From Irpex lacteus (lineage: Eukaryota > Basidiomycota > Agaricomycetes > Polyporales > Irpicaceae), in NCBI GenBank assembly GCA_001986395.2, contig MQVO02000009.1:310001-374000 (forward strand): a stretch of 64,000 nt of DNA, in the 5' to 3' direction. This document shows positions 12,474 through 24,528 of this stretch, piece after piece. Made by a program: the position numbers and the translations under genes. Each line of letters opens with the position of its first letter. Positions within the stretch are counted from its first letter, which is position 1. A model generated the notes under the pieces. That model was not told the origin of the DNA. It worked only from the letters and a program-made list of their open reading frames with translations, and did no database searches.

Positions 12474-15400
12474 ATGTTGCAGTATTCCGTTCAGCTCCCT
12501 CCCCTCTCCATCACCTCTTCCAAGCCCAGAAACCGCTCCAGGGCTGCTTCCTCGGCCCAGGCCGCGGTGGCGCACGGTTCAGCCCCCTCTCCTTCTTCGA
12601 AGCGCACCGACGTGCGGTCACCCGCTTACGCTCATTCCTCTGTTCCTCTTCCTCTCACGACCACTTACACCTCTTCTCCGTCCATCTCCTCTGGATCTCC
12701 GTCTCTCCCTCCCACGCCTTCGCTTCCGACTGCTTATCCCTTCCCCCAGACAGCCTCTCCCCTCGGCACTCCCCTCATGACCTCCAAGCCCATCCCCCGC
12801 TCTCCCTACATCTCCCATTCGACTCTTCCCGTCAACGTTCCTGGCACGCGCTCGCCTTTCCCGACCAAGTCTATCGCTCTTCCCAGCTCTGGTCTGCCGT
12901 CGCCTACTCTCCCGAACCTTGACTCTCATTTCCGCAGCACATCAAGCAACCCATCTTCGTTCTCCTCTTCCGTTCTCGATGTCCTTTCTCCCGGTGATAT
13001 GATCGGTGAAGGATTGGAACTCCAAGGTGAGGTCGTACGATGCGTACCGATCACCCCTCTCCTCTCTTCAGATCGAGCACTCTCACACCCAGAGCCGGCA
13101 ACAGCCTCCTGTCCATCGTCGACGATTGCAGGGCCTTCTTCGGAGGAGCCTGCGCGTACGTTCGAGGTCGTCAAGAAGCTGGGTACAGGCAGCTATGCGG
13201 TTGTTTACCTCGTTCGCGAGGTTCTCTACCGTGCGCCAGAGGTGGAAGAGAATGAGTACGAGGATGATGGTGCGGACTTGGATATGAGCATGGACGGTCA
13301 CGACGATGCGGAGAGCGTGAAGGGTGGCAGGTCGAACGAGTACGGCAGAGAGTACGCCGTCAAGCTTTTGAGCAAGGCTAACCTCGACTCGGAAGCCTTG
13401 GAGGCGCAGGTTCTCGAGGTGCGTCATCATGTCAATAGCTTATATGCCTAAATGCCCTGACCTCTGTAATCAAACGAACAGGCTCAGATACACCAGTCTC
13501 TACCGAAGCACCCTAACATCGTGTCGCTCCATCGCGTGCTCGACACCCCGGCGTTCCTTCTTCTCGTGCTCGAGTTCGTCCCAGGCGAAGATCTCTTCTA
13601 CTTCCTCGAACAGGCACGGGACCACTACGAGCCCTCGACCTCGCCCATCATCGAAGCGCAGTCCCCGCCGAACTCGGAGTCAGACTGCTCGATCTCATCC
13701 ATCGAGACGTCCCGCACGCCGCCAACGCCGAGTCTCCTAAGCAGCCTGAGCCCCTCGAAGCTGCTCAGCCGGACTCGGCTGAAGCTCATCGCGAGCATGT
13801 TCGCGCAGATGTGCGATGCGGTGGCGACGTGCCATGAGCGCGGGGTGTTCCATCGGGATATCAAGCCGGAGAATTTCATCGTTACGGATGGGATGATGGA
13901 GGTAAGGGAGACCAGGACGGTTGGGGAGGGCGAGGAGAGGAGTGAGGAGGTTGTGCTGAGGAGGGAGAGGAGGGTTGTGGTGAAGCTTACGGATTTTGGG
14001 TTGAGTACTACTGAGATGCATTCGGGGGATATGGATTGTGGGAGTGCACCGTACATGAGCTTTGGTGAGTTATTCTCGATTTTGGCTGGCTTGCAAGTGA
14101 GATACTGATGTACGGTGTGCAGAGTGTCGCAATAACGTTCATACTACGTATATGCCTCGGGCGGCCGACGTCTGGTCACTCGGTATAGTTCTAATCAACA
14201 TGTAGGTCACATATGTGCTACTATCCACAGTTGCTAACTGTCGCCTCCACCTCCTCACGCACAGGTTGTACCATTACAATCCCTGGACAGACGCAGCCAT
14301 CGACGCCTGCTCGTCCTTCACCCTCTTCCGTCAGAACCCCACCCACTTCTTCCTCTCCCGCTTCTCCGGCATGACACCCCCCGTCGCCGACTTCCTCGCC
14401 ACCCGCGTCTTCTGTCTCCTCCCCGACCAGATGGACGACTCCCCGCGCGTCTCCGCTCGACAGTTCGGTATCTGGGTGCGCGACCTCCCGGATCTCCTCT
14501 CCCCAACTACCAAACCCACGCTCTCCAGACCGGGGAGTGGTGGACATGCGAGGACGTCGAGTATCAGTATGGCGGAGATACATGGCCATCGACTTGCGAG
14601 TATCCCGCATTCGAGAAGACCGAGTTTGCGTAGTGCGGCGGGCTCGAGGAATCCGAGTTTGCAGGGCGGAAGAGCGAGTTGGGCGCCGAGTAGGGCTCCG
14701 TCGCTTGGCCCTGCGCCGGAGGAGCCTGCGAGTGCGAGGTTGTTCAATGGTGCGGTCAGCGGGGTGGGGCTTGGTGTGCTTCCGGCTGTTATTGATCAGG
14801 AGGGTGAAGATGAGCATGACGACCAGGAGCATGATCAGGAGCCGGAGTCTGCATCGGGTTCGCGTAGTGCGTCGCAGGTTAAGAGGAGGAAGCGGGGTGC
14901 TCGTAAGGGTAAGGGCGCGGCTGCGTCTGTTGCTGTGCCCTCTACGCCTCTGCAGTCCCCTCAGGACCAGACTCTCGACGTCCTGGCGAGTGCGAGCCAG
15001 GCTCTTGCTAGAGAGCTCAGCCGTACGTCGAGGTCGGGTAGCGTGTCGTCGCCTCTGACCGCGTCGGTTACTGGTACGTTCAACGCACCGCCGACTCCAG
15101 TCTCTGTCGCTGCTGCCCTACCTCCGGCTCCTGTCGCTGCACCACCAGCAATGACGAAGAAGCCCTCGAAGTGGAAGCTGGGCTTTGGCAAGAGCAGCTC
15201 CAACAGCTCTTCGGCAACCAAGGAATCTACTCCCGCAACCCCCATCCAATCCTCCTCCGCCACCACGATCAACAACGTCTCGAACCTCATCATGGGCCTC
15301 GACGCCCCCAGCAAGCCCGCCGCTGCCCCAGCGACCCGTCAACATTCCCCGTACCTGCAACAACATGCTCCCCCTTCGAGCTCTTCGTTTGCATCCGCAT

Positions 15401-16395
15401 CCTCTACGAACGCACAATCCCGCTACGCCCCGAGTGTTGTGTCGCTCGACGACGCCGCGTGGGCGCGCGGACGAAGGAACCGGGCGAACCGCCTCGCGGA
15501 TCCCGGCGACGGGATGTGGGGAGCGTCGACTGTGAGTGCCTTCGCCAATACCAGCCGCCAACCGACTTCCAACCTTGCTCTCCCCTCTTCTTCTCTTTCT
15601 ACATACTCTTCTCATTCTACTGCCACTTCGGCTGCAACTTCTGTTTTGGCACGACAGCAGCGCGGCGTATCCCCTGCGTCTGCCTCCCAGGTCTCGGTCA
15701 TGTCCGCGTCGACGGCGTCCAGCAACTGGCGGAGCTCGATGTCGTCCAACGCGAGCAGCTCGTCTGCGTTCACGCGCTATAGCAATGGGAGCGTCAGGAG
15801 TGTGTCGACTACTGCGACGAGCGTGTCGAATACGAGCTGGCGGAGCGGCGCGAGCAAGCCGACTGCGCCCGCGCCCGTTGGACAGACGATCAGGGCTAAT
15901 GGAAGGGAGATCAGGTTGCCGGCTAATGTCAAGTGTCAGTGCCCTTCCTCCTCCTCACCACCGTGCGACAATGCTGACTGTATTTCTCGACCCCTTTCTC
16001 CTTCTTCCCTTCCTGCTTCTCTTGATGAACCTGCTGTGACTGTTCCTCCTGCGCCTGCGATTGTTGTGACTTCTGAACCTGCAGTCGTGGACGGACATTC
16101 TTGGGAACTGTCTGAAGTGCCTCGAGGCCAGTACATCGATCCTGAGAACATGACCTTCAGCCCGCCGCCGCAACGCAAACGTGCGCAGAAGCCGAAGAAC
16201 GCGTCGAATTTGGACACCATCTCCGAGCGGCCTGTGCCGTCGTCGTCCTTGGCCAAGCCGGAGGCGTCGATGAGCAACACGGATCTGAATAGCGGAGCTA
16301 GCGAAGATGGAGATGGAAGCCCTGGGTCGCCGCGTAAGGTACAGAAGGGCCAGATCAACGCGCTCGCGAAGATGCTCTCGGCTCTCAGGCGGTGA
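12474..16395 (+). CDS. Ser/Thr protein kinase, Ran1/Ksp1-like
   Basis: Four exons (12474-13418, 13482-14064, 14123-14201, 14265-16395) join to 3,738 nt, giving 1,245 residues. The first 225 or so residues are Ser/Pro-rich. The kinase domain then shows the Gly loop GTGSYAVVY, the VAIK-type lysine in YAVKLL after an acidic insert, the catalytic HRDIKPEN, DFG in LTDFGLST, and an activation segment GSAPYMSFECRNN where APE is replaced by SFE. DVWSLGIVLINMLY follows. The roughly 600-residue tail is low-complexity Ser/Ala/Pro, likely disordered. Family placement with fungal Ran1/Vhs1/Sks1/Ksp1 nutrient-response kinases rests on the activation loop and domain order and is less certain than kinase identity. 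All introns are GT-AG. Confidence 0.85.
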
Positions 16396-17555
16396 GGGTG
16401 CTCGTAGGAAAGTTGGGTGTCGTTGTCGTTGTGTGTCCGTGCTTCATGCATCCCTGTCGTGTGTTCTGATCGAGTCGAAAGTAGTATGTAGTAGTATTTT
16501 CTGTCAACTGCTAGGTGCTCGATGCTCGGTTCCGTCTCGTCTGCTGCTTCCCCGCTCCTCCCACCCCAATCCCATCCTCCCCCGGTACATACTCCTTCTC
16601 TCTTTCCGTAATGTCCGTCATATGACGATGCTCACTCCCTTCCTCCCCCTCTTCACCTCTTCCCTTGCATTTCTCACTCACTCGTCGCCAATATTGTCGT
16701 CGTCGTTGTAGCAAGCCGAGCGAGCAGTGTTCCCCACTTTTTGTCGTAACAAGCAAGCAGCATTCAATCGCAACGAGCCGATATCGGATAACCTCTATCG
16801 TTTTTTCCCTGTTCTTTCTCTCTTTCCTTTCCTTTCTCGCTATACGTATTTCTATCGCGCACTGCTCACGCACATACACACACCAATTTGCCAATTTGCA
16901 CACACTTTTTTCTGGAATTACAAACGTACTGTTTTCCAATTCTGCAGTTTTGCTCGCGCACGGACGTCGCCCCCGCAGTCACCTTCTTCAAGGTTGCATG
17001 TTCTGCTGCACCACACCACACCTTCACTACGGCCCCGCACACACTTCCGCTTCTTTCTCCTCGGATGATCGAGCCTCGTTCCTTCCTCCGGTTTCTCAGA
17101 TTTCAAGTCTTAATCAGCAATGCAGTATACTACTGAGCAACTCGTATCGATTCAACTGTATGGCACTATGTCTGCTCATCGTATGCCTGCTTCCAGGGAA
17201 ATACTGTGCGGAATTTGGAGGCTCACCAGCGTGTGACGATGATCATCTTCCTTCAACTTGACGTTGTTGCTTTTAAGAGTGAGTCTCATTTACATCCTTG
17301 CTCTGAGCTTCCCATGTAGCTGCTACGGAACGCAGTGAGCCTGGTATCTGTATGGAGCCACTGAGTCGAGGCTCAGGCTTCTGGGTTCAATCGCGGAACG
17401 TGGATACCGAACGAACGACGATAAGAAACAAGTCATGTGCATATCTACAACCCAATATATAATCACTGTGAGTATACCAGCTTGGAGATAACAGTAGGCT
17501 AAGCTTCACGGAAGCCACCGCCACTAGCACTACTCCAAGCAACTTGAAAACATTC
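16396..17555. other. Intergenic, pyrimidine-rich
   Basis: This is the 3' flank of the kinase and the promoter side of the deacetylase. Long C/T-rich runs lie on the plus strand (16540-16700 and 16790-16870). No gene was recognised; the plus-strand frames here are low-complexity Ser/Leu/Thr sequence without motifs. Confidence 0.5.
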
Positions 17556-19199
17556 ATGCCTCGCAAAGTTCTCATTGGCTTCGGTGTCGACGTTGACGCG
17601 GTAGCTGGCTGGTAAGTATTTGGCCCTCAGGCTGCCATTAATCCAATCATTGATACTGACGATGGCTCTTCCCACTGGCAGGCTTGGCTCTTATGGAGGA
17701 CACGACTCACCGGGCGATATCTCAAGAGTACGTTCGGCCTTTGCTCTCCAGAAATGGCGTTAACATCGCAGTGTAGGGGATGTATGCAGGTGAAGTTGGT
17801 GTGCCTCGGCTTCTAAAGCTCTTCAAGAAGTATAATATCACCACTACGTGGTTTATACCCGGTGAGAGCCCCTTGTTTGCCGACTACTAGCACACTCCGT
17901 GACATTCATCATATATTCAGGCCATAGCTTGGAGACATTTCCCACAGAGATGGCCGCGGTCAGAGATGCAGGTCACGAAATGTATGTACCATACTCCCTG
18001 ATCAGCACAATAGGGCGCCGACGAATGAATACTGAGTACTGAGGTCCTAACTCCATAGTGGGCTTCACGGATACTCTCACGAGGTAAGGTCGTGCGATTG
18101 CAGTGGAAGCGAAGATTCTCATTGGCATATACCACAGAATCCCGTAGCCATGACCTTAGACCAACAGAAAGATATATTAGACCATACTTTCGATTTACTG
18201 ACGAAGTTCAACAATGGAATACCCCCAAAAGGTAGCGTTGCGCCTTGGTGGGAGACCAGCAAAGAAGGCACAGTTCTCTTGCTCGACAAGGGCATCGAAT
18301 ATGGTCCGGCCTTTGATCACATCTCCCGGACATTATACTGACGATCCTATAGATCATTCTAACATGGCTCACGAGTACGCATCCAATCACGGGTACGAAA
18401 CTATATGATGAACGACTTCCTGTAGCTCTCAAGCTTATTACCTACGGGACGAAGACACGTGGACGAAGATTGATTACAGTGCCAAGGCGCATACCTGGAT
18501 GAAGCCTCTTCAGCGTGGCAAAGAGACAGGTTTAGTGGAGATCCCGGGAATTGGTATCTGGACGACCTGCCACCTATGATGTAAGCAAAACAGCTCTTGC
18601 AAAACGAGTGCGATGGGGTAACTTGTGCGCGCAGGTTCATCAAGGCAAGCGCAAACTCCCATGGATGGGTAAGTTGCTCTTACTTCCTGTCGACATCCAA
18701 GTCAATGATTTCAAACAAACCCCTGTAGGTCAACACGCGAGACGTAGAAGATCTATGGAAGGATACGTTCACATACCTCTATAGGTAAGTATTTGTACGC
18801 TTTATGATCACGATAATGACACGATTTGCGTTTCATTTTTGCTGCCATATGCAGAGAAGAAGAAAACTTCATCTTCCCCATAACAATCCATCCGGACGTC
18901 AGTGGGTAAGCTTTCTCATTCTTCCCTCGATTTCACACTTGCACGTCCATTTAACATCGATCATCTATACAGGAGACCCCATGTACTCATGATGCTCGTA
19001 TGTAAAGTCTGATTGTCAGTTCAGTGGACGAGATTTGACATTAGAGGCGTAGGAACGCTTCATCGAATGGATAAATACCCACGAAGATGTACAGTGGGTC
19101 CCTATGATCGACATGGCGAACGAATTCCGAGCAAGATGCTCTCCGCCCGCGGGTGCTGTCATGCCGAAAGGTTTTTCTGGTGTGGTCCGAAACACATAA
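17556..19199 (+). CDS. Polysaccharide deacetylase (CE4, HpPgdA-like), frameshifted
   Basis: This is a NodB-fold metal-dependent N-deacetylase acting on acetylated sugar polymers; the substrate cannot be told. Start [14 protein letters not shown] (17556) gives the catalytic Asp region. Exons 17556-17611, 17682-17727, 17777-17861, 17921-17981, 18059-18083, 18138-18303 and 18353-18392 keep one frame through TTWFIPGHS and the metal-binding HGYSHE. In the exon starting at 18426 the frame reads to LVEI near 18543. The expected family sequence ([10 protein letters not shown]) then continues only in another frame, as if one base were missing around 18545-18550. Later exons ([21 protein letters not shown]) are intact to TAA at 19197-19199. 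It is either an assembly error or a recently broken gene. The 3' end converges on the F-box gene, 176 bp away. Confidence 0.8.
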
Positions 19200-19375
19200 A
19201 CTGGGGACATGATTCAGAGCAGTAGTGTAATAAAGCTTGGAGTGTGGTATGCCTCGAGACCGTAACTGCTACTTACATCAGTATACTAAGGCTTTACCAA
19301 CAAACGGCTCGTAGCATCCATTGATAGTAGATAGTGATATTGAAAGTACAATGTAATTCATAGGGTTCAGATTGG

Positions 19376-21922
19376 CTACGGTGCGCGCCTCGACAACTCT
19401 ACAGTGCACGCACAGCTCCACGAACCGTTGCGACAACCAACGCACCACATATCTCGTCTAAGAACATTCCCCGCGACTCGGTTCTCTAGCCAATGATCAT
19501 CAAATCTCCCACCTCTTTCCCTAAATTCTTGCCATCTGAGTATACCGTGACGCGCTTCCCATCGTCTAGTTGGATGCAGGCATCGAATCTCTTCTTCTGT
19601 GGTCATATCGAGCACTGCGTTGTTGATGATGGCACTGCCTTTCGCATCAGGCAAAAGCGCGACTATTTCCTCTAAGCTGAGTCTCGGGTTTATAACAAAG
19701 AAATAAGGAAGTCCAGATTCGCTGTTTGGTTCATATATAAGGAAGAGGCCACCAGCGGCAAACAGAGTCGTGTAGTCATCGCTATCCTCGTATATGAGCG
19801 GTATGGGCTGCCCTAAGAAGTGGCAGCCAGTCTCCAGCATCCAGGCTGGAGAGCCAATGCTATCACAAAAGTCGACAGAAACATCGCCAGCAAAGGGGTC
19901 TGCGAGAACCCAGCCGTCGGGCACTGCTAAGTCTTTTGGCCAGTACTTATCCCGTTGCAGAAGAAGCGCCTGTTTTTCTGCCTCGCTCGAGAACTCGGGC
20001 TCATCCCAGGAAAACGGCCGTGGAGGCCCAGGGACAAGACTTGTCTAACAACACATGTCAGTGTGGTACAACGGAGTGATATTTATCGAAACGTACTTTC
20101 GAAAGAAGTTCCTGTCCGCTCCCTCCTGGAATCATAATCGGGTCAAGGATGTCAAGAATTGCGCTTCCTGCATTTCCATCGAAGCTGTAGATAGCGAGTT
20201 CACCTATCATGTTGCCTATTATCAACAGGCCCAAGCCAGGGTCGTAGTCTTTGACGCTTAATGCGTACAAAGCAGGCACTTCGGGTTTAGGTGGCAAGAA
20301 GCATGGCACGCCCCGCAAGCATGGACCAGCCTTTGTAATGCTTGGAGTCGCCATCATGAGCCTGACCGGGCTACAGGAAGGGGACAGCGCGATTAACGCC
20401 TCCAACCATAACACAGTACCCGACTCTTCGTCAAGGAATGGTCTTGCGATAAGACGGAAATCAGATGTCGAGGCTGAGGATTCGTCTTCGTTGGGCTTGG
20501 TAAAGCATGTCGTAAGTGATGTCTCCGCCGGCCGACGTGGATCGATTCTGTCGGAGTACACGTGTATTCCAGAATGGGTTGTTATGCAGACTCGCAGTAG
20601 GGGGCAGTCGTCACTTTGGGAGAGCTTCACGATGGCAGACCCTATTTTCGGCGAAACTGGGAATGAAACGACAGTTGTGTACTGGAGAGGAGTGTTCTCG
20701 GTTGCGGGTCGTCGTAAGATATTTAGTTGACGTGGCGTTAACAGAGCTACGTATTCTTCGCTAAAGTCCATCGCGACTGTACCTCCCTATACTTGCTTCA
20801 GACTATCGTCACCGCTGAAAGGACGCAGAAATGCTTACATTCGTGTCCGGACGATCGCGAAGATGTAAGACAACGCCCGTCGTCCACTCCAGCAGTGATG
20901 GCACACTGAGATCATCGTGCAATGCAAATCCAATCAATGACCCATGTAAAGCCCGCAAGTGTGATATTCCATTGTATCTCGCTAGCCTGACTACAGTCAT
21001 CTACCCCCCAATGAGCCACTACCCCCCAATGGGCCGCCTGCCTTATACAGAAGGCGTCTACCTCATACAGGGCATCCATCACAGTCTGCCTTCTCTGCAC
21101 GGCGTCTCATTTCCCGAGCTGGTAAGTGACCTGCCATATAAGGTAGGTGGCCCATTGGGGGGTAGTGTCCCATTGGGGGGTAGATGACTGTATGTTCAAG
21201 GAATCGTGATGCGACCGCACCGAGAGTACCTCCAGCGTGCACCTGAATAATGCGATTAGACGGAGAAGACAGCCGAGTTTCGTATTTTCTTACGTAGGTG
21301 AACGCAATTCGAGGGCGATGACTACACCATGCTCATCCGAGAGTTCTACAAGGCCGTCAAGGACATGCCCGTCCAAGTACGCCTGTGCGAGCAAATCTTG
21401 CGACCTTGATTCCAGAAGAGATTTGACGGAAAATAAGGAGAGGACAGACGATGAAGAATCAGACATAGCAACAAGAAGCCATCTTCCGGCAACTAATCGG
21501 ACCCATGTAATAGGATGAGGCTGAGGAAAGAGGACTTGGCGTAAGCCACGCGTTGTACTGGAGGGAACAGCCATCGAGCGATGGAGTCGCAATACATGCA
21601 TGACCAACGCTCTCATCTCTGAGTCGCATAATGTGTCCAATTGAATCATCTTTGCGGGGTGAGGAAGATTCTTTTGAAGAATATCTCGACGCCACACGTG
21701 CATCCAGACCTGCTTCGTCAGGCATAATGCCCACATCCGCCTGCAAGTCTGATAACAAGGTGTGAGACAAAACCATACAGCAAATAAATCAACAGCTTTA
21801 CTGACTTGGCTGAAAGCAAGGATATCTCTGACAGGCAGATAGCACAGAACGAGCAGGAGTGGATCGTCCAAGAGCGGATTGTCAATTGCAGATTGCGTAA
21901 GAGGGCTGTCAGGCTGGGACAT
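19376..21922 (-). pseudogene. F-box protein gene interrupted by a MITE
   Basis: F-box proteins recruit substrates to SCF ubiquitin ligases. ATG at 21922 begins MSQPDSPLTQ, followed by an F-box motif (NPLLDDPLLLVLCYLPVRDI). The C-terminal part reads as repeated beta-rich segments (GRWLLVAM, GLGLLIIGNMIGELAIY) like a degenerate WD40/propeller seen in basidiomycete F-box proteins. Exons: 21922 to about 21294; about 21247-20851, which carries the insertion; about 20787-20096; and 20044-19376. Removing the element and one TA copy rejoins HHDSLNI to VRLARYNG in frame. With it, 199 bp that is not a multiple of three is added, with stop codons, so the product is truncated unless the element is spliced out. 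The ORF is otherwise undamaged, which suggests a recent insertion. Confidence 0.7.
20992..21192. mobile_element. Tc1/mariner-type MITE with TA target duplication
   Basis: A short non-coding element with terminal inverted repeats of about 54-56 bp: 20994-21047 and 21137-21190, starting CAGTCATCTACCCCCCA and flanked by TA at 20992-20993 and 21191-21192. Arms differ at only a few positions and contain a repeated CTACCCCCCAATG block. The spacer of about 89 bp encodes nothing. TA duplication and CAGT ends fit a non-autonomous Tc1/mariner/pogo family member. It sits inside a coding exon of the minus-strand F-box gene. The autonomous partner is not in this window. Confidence 0.85.
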
Positions 21923-21994
21923 CCCTGGAGGATAGTTGGAGTTCAAGATATCAAGATATGTGTGGTTTAAAGTTGTTACGAAGGGGACGTTCAA

Positions 21995-23177
21995 GATGGT
22001 ACTTATAGTACCAGAGGCTTGCCAGATACTTACTATCTGGCAAGTGCATCTTCCCCACTTCTGATTCTGACGTGTTGTATATTTGCATCCTTCTCTCTGG
22101 TACTGGTGCTGGTACTGATTTTTATACAGTGTGACCCACTGCCTTACAATCGTTTCTTTCCTTGCTCTCTGTTCCCTTCCTCTTTACTTCAACATGGTGA
22201 AAGTTCAAACATCCCTTCGTGCGTGCGTGTTTCAGTGGTTGTGTTGATGCGTGAAGAGAAGGCGGTGAGAGAAAGTTCGTCATGATAGTCAGGACTTCCG
22301 CTAGTTATTCTTTAGAGTGTTCTTCACTTCATATCTATTCATCTCTAGAGTTTCACCTTGTATCGTTTTTGACGTAGATTAAGTGTATGGTTTATTCAGT
22401 TGCAGCATGCGTCGAGCGAGTGAGCCATGGTGATATGCGGGGATTGTCTCGTGCGTACCTGAGTGCAGATCTCAGCTGCTGACTCTGCCCGAGAGTCGTT
22501 ACCAGGTGAAAGTCGAGCAAGCACGTTGTGCAAGTGCTGTTCATGCATGAACAGGCACGAACGTGTGTCTGTTCCATGCGTGTTGATATGTTTCGCATGT
22601 TTGCTATCTACAAGAAACTTCGCTTGAGGGGTATGGACATAACTAGTCTGTCGTGTTTCCTCATCGCGACCGAAGCTTCAACAATCATGGGGATGTACGT
22701 CTTACTTACCTGAATCCAGTACGGGCTCTACATAAGTAGAGCGGTATGCAATGCCGTGCAAACAGGCCAATTGATCCGAGACGTATATGTGTACGCCGGA
22801 TATATGAGCATGACTGGATAGAGGAGGTACAGTGAGATAGAATACTACTGAACATGACAAACAACAACAATTTGAACGTGCGATAAATACGTGCGTGTGG
22901 GCTCTCTTGATACATATGATGTATGAATACCTTGGCATGCTAAACTTGAGAGAAATGAAAAACTCGAGGGGTTCATTAAGGCGTGCGAGCGTGACGACGC
23001 GAAGGACAGTATGCCTCATTCCGAAGCCGCCGAGGAGAAATGAAAGCTGATAAGGAAAACATGATGTCAGACCGTGCACAACAAAGGGAAGAGGAAGTTG
23101 TTCATTAAACTAACCTTCGCCTGTGCCTTCGAGGCGTGGGAGCCCCTTTTGTCTGAGGGCAATAACTACAGTGAGGG
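21995..23177. other. Intergenic between F-box and cyclin genes
   Basis: About 1.2 kb holding the promoter side of the F-box gene and the 3' flank of the cyclin gene. Short frames on both strands lack motifs and splice continuity. I see no gene here. Confidence 0.5.
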
Positions 23178-24195
23178 TTAGCTATGGCCTCTTCTGTCTT
23201 GTTGCCGGAACTCATGGTATGCCATATTTTGCTCCACTGTGGGTGGCTGCGTAGGTCCCGGGGAAGCGGCAGTTGTTTCCACCAATATGGTTGACGCCTG
23301 CGGTGGAACGGGCGCGGGCGAGGGAGAAGAGGGGCGGGACGAGGGGACTTCGTAGTCCATGTCGCTATCGGAGGAGGCACTGCTGGAAGAGTCTTCCTTT
23401 GCGATGTAGAATTTGCCCGCGCTGTGAGTGCGAACGAGGCTGACGTAGTACTCTTGCAAGACTTCGCGAGTACACTATGGGATAGTTAGTATTTAGGGGC
23501 GGTGACTAGAATAACGAACGTGCAACCTACCACAAGAGACCAGTCTATCATACGGAGGAACTCGCGCTCCAGTAGGTTCAGCTCGCCTACTGGTATACCG
23601 CCCACTCGCGCATAGAGGTTATTTGTGGAGAACGCGTCGCATAAGGCCTTGCTCGAGACGGCGATGGATGTGATAACGAATCGATGGCAGGTCAGAGAGG
23701 AGAGCGTAAACGTCGGGATACGAGTACAGATTTGATCGATGTAGTGCAGAGTGATTAGCAGGCAGACCCTCTAACGTTTCGTTTGTTAGTATATAACGAA
23801 GAATAAGAAGTGACAACTCACCTCAGCCCTCGTAAACTGGACTATACGACGAAGATAGTCTAGGATAGAGATTCCGGGAGCTGAGCGGGAGTGAAAGCGA
23901 GTGACGGCTTCACTGTGCAGATGAGAAATGACATTGAGGTTGTGAGCAAAGGCGGAACGTGGCTACCTGGAAGATGCGCACGGTGATAGAGGTATCCTGT
24001 CGTTGTGAGTGATCAGCCGCACTAGCATGTCGGCTGATGGCGGGGCGGGAAGGGCGGGAAGGGCGGGAGGCGGGGGTAGATGTAAGTACAAGCTGTCAGT
24101 TGTACACGGCGGGACATACCGACGAGTTGGACGAGAATGTCGACGTCGACGTCCTCGAAGCCCTCCGGCAATCTGACCCTCTCTTGATCGTCCAT
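23178..24195 (-). CDS. Pho80/Pcl-type cyclin
   Basis: Pcl/Pho80 cyclins activate Pho85-type CDKs in phosphate sensing and cell-cycle control. Spliced from the minus strand, the cyclin box reads RFHSRSAPGISILDYLRRIV, then YIDQICTRIPTFTLSSLT, HRFVITSIAVSSKALCDAF, YARVGGI and LNLLEREFLRMIDWSL, all family hallmarks (PF08613). Exons: about 24195-24116 (acidic LPEGFEDVDVDILVQLV), 24032 to about 23968, about 23908-23821, about 23770-23532 and about 23473-23178. The C-terminus is Ser/Pro-rich. The upstream frame has no ATG before a stop at about 24255, so the ATG at 24195 is proposed, but an additional 5' exon is possible. It is divergent from RPL12. The first intron has a C-rich 3' tract (24038-24072) that is G-rich on the plus strand. 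Confidence 0.8.
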
Positions 24196-24528
24196 GCACC
24201 CATCGCCGTCGTTGATTGCTCGTTCGATGTCGGTGTCGGCGAGCAACAGGGCTCAGCCAGCAACGTCCTCCGCCGCAAACTTCAATCACCACTCAGGGCG
24301 CTCCAATCACGAGCCACGGCCCGGGAAACGCGCAATAGTCACACACTCGTCACGTCCTGAGCGTAACATCCTTGGGCGCCCACATCACTGTACAGTTCCA
24401 TCAGCGCAGTCTGAACTTTATTTCGCACTCTGCCACGCCCGGCATTGCTGACATAATCCATTTGCCCAAATTCTGCAGTATACCGACCCGTCCGCCCTCA
24501 CCGTCGACTACCGCACCCTCCTTTCGCC
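24196..24528. promoter_or_regulatory. Bidirectional promoter, cyclin / RPL12
   Basis: About 330 bp separate the proposed start codons of two head-to-head genes, so it must contain both promoters. The RPL12 side has a C-rich leader (24485-24528). If the cyclin has a further 5' exon the region is shorter. No specific factor site is claimed. Confidence 0.45.

Noticed and set aside
14537..15782. Long frames overlapping the kinase C-terminus on both strands
   Set aside because: Shadows of a GC-rich low-complexity coding exon; the kinase frame closes exactly over 1,245 residues.
17381..17402. GGGTTCAATCGC resembling a tRNA T-arm
   Set aside because: No acceptor stem, D-arm or anticodon arm could be paired around it.
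21726..21778. Possible 53-nt GTAAAG..ATCAG intron in the F-box gene
   Set aside because: Using it would shift the frame away from the downstream conserved frame, which is open without it.
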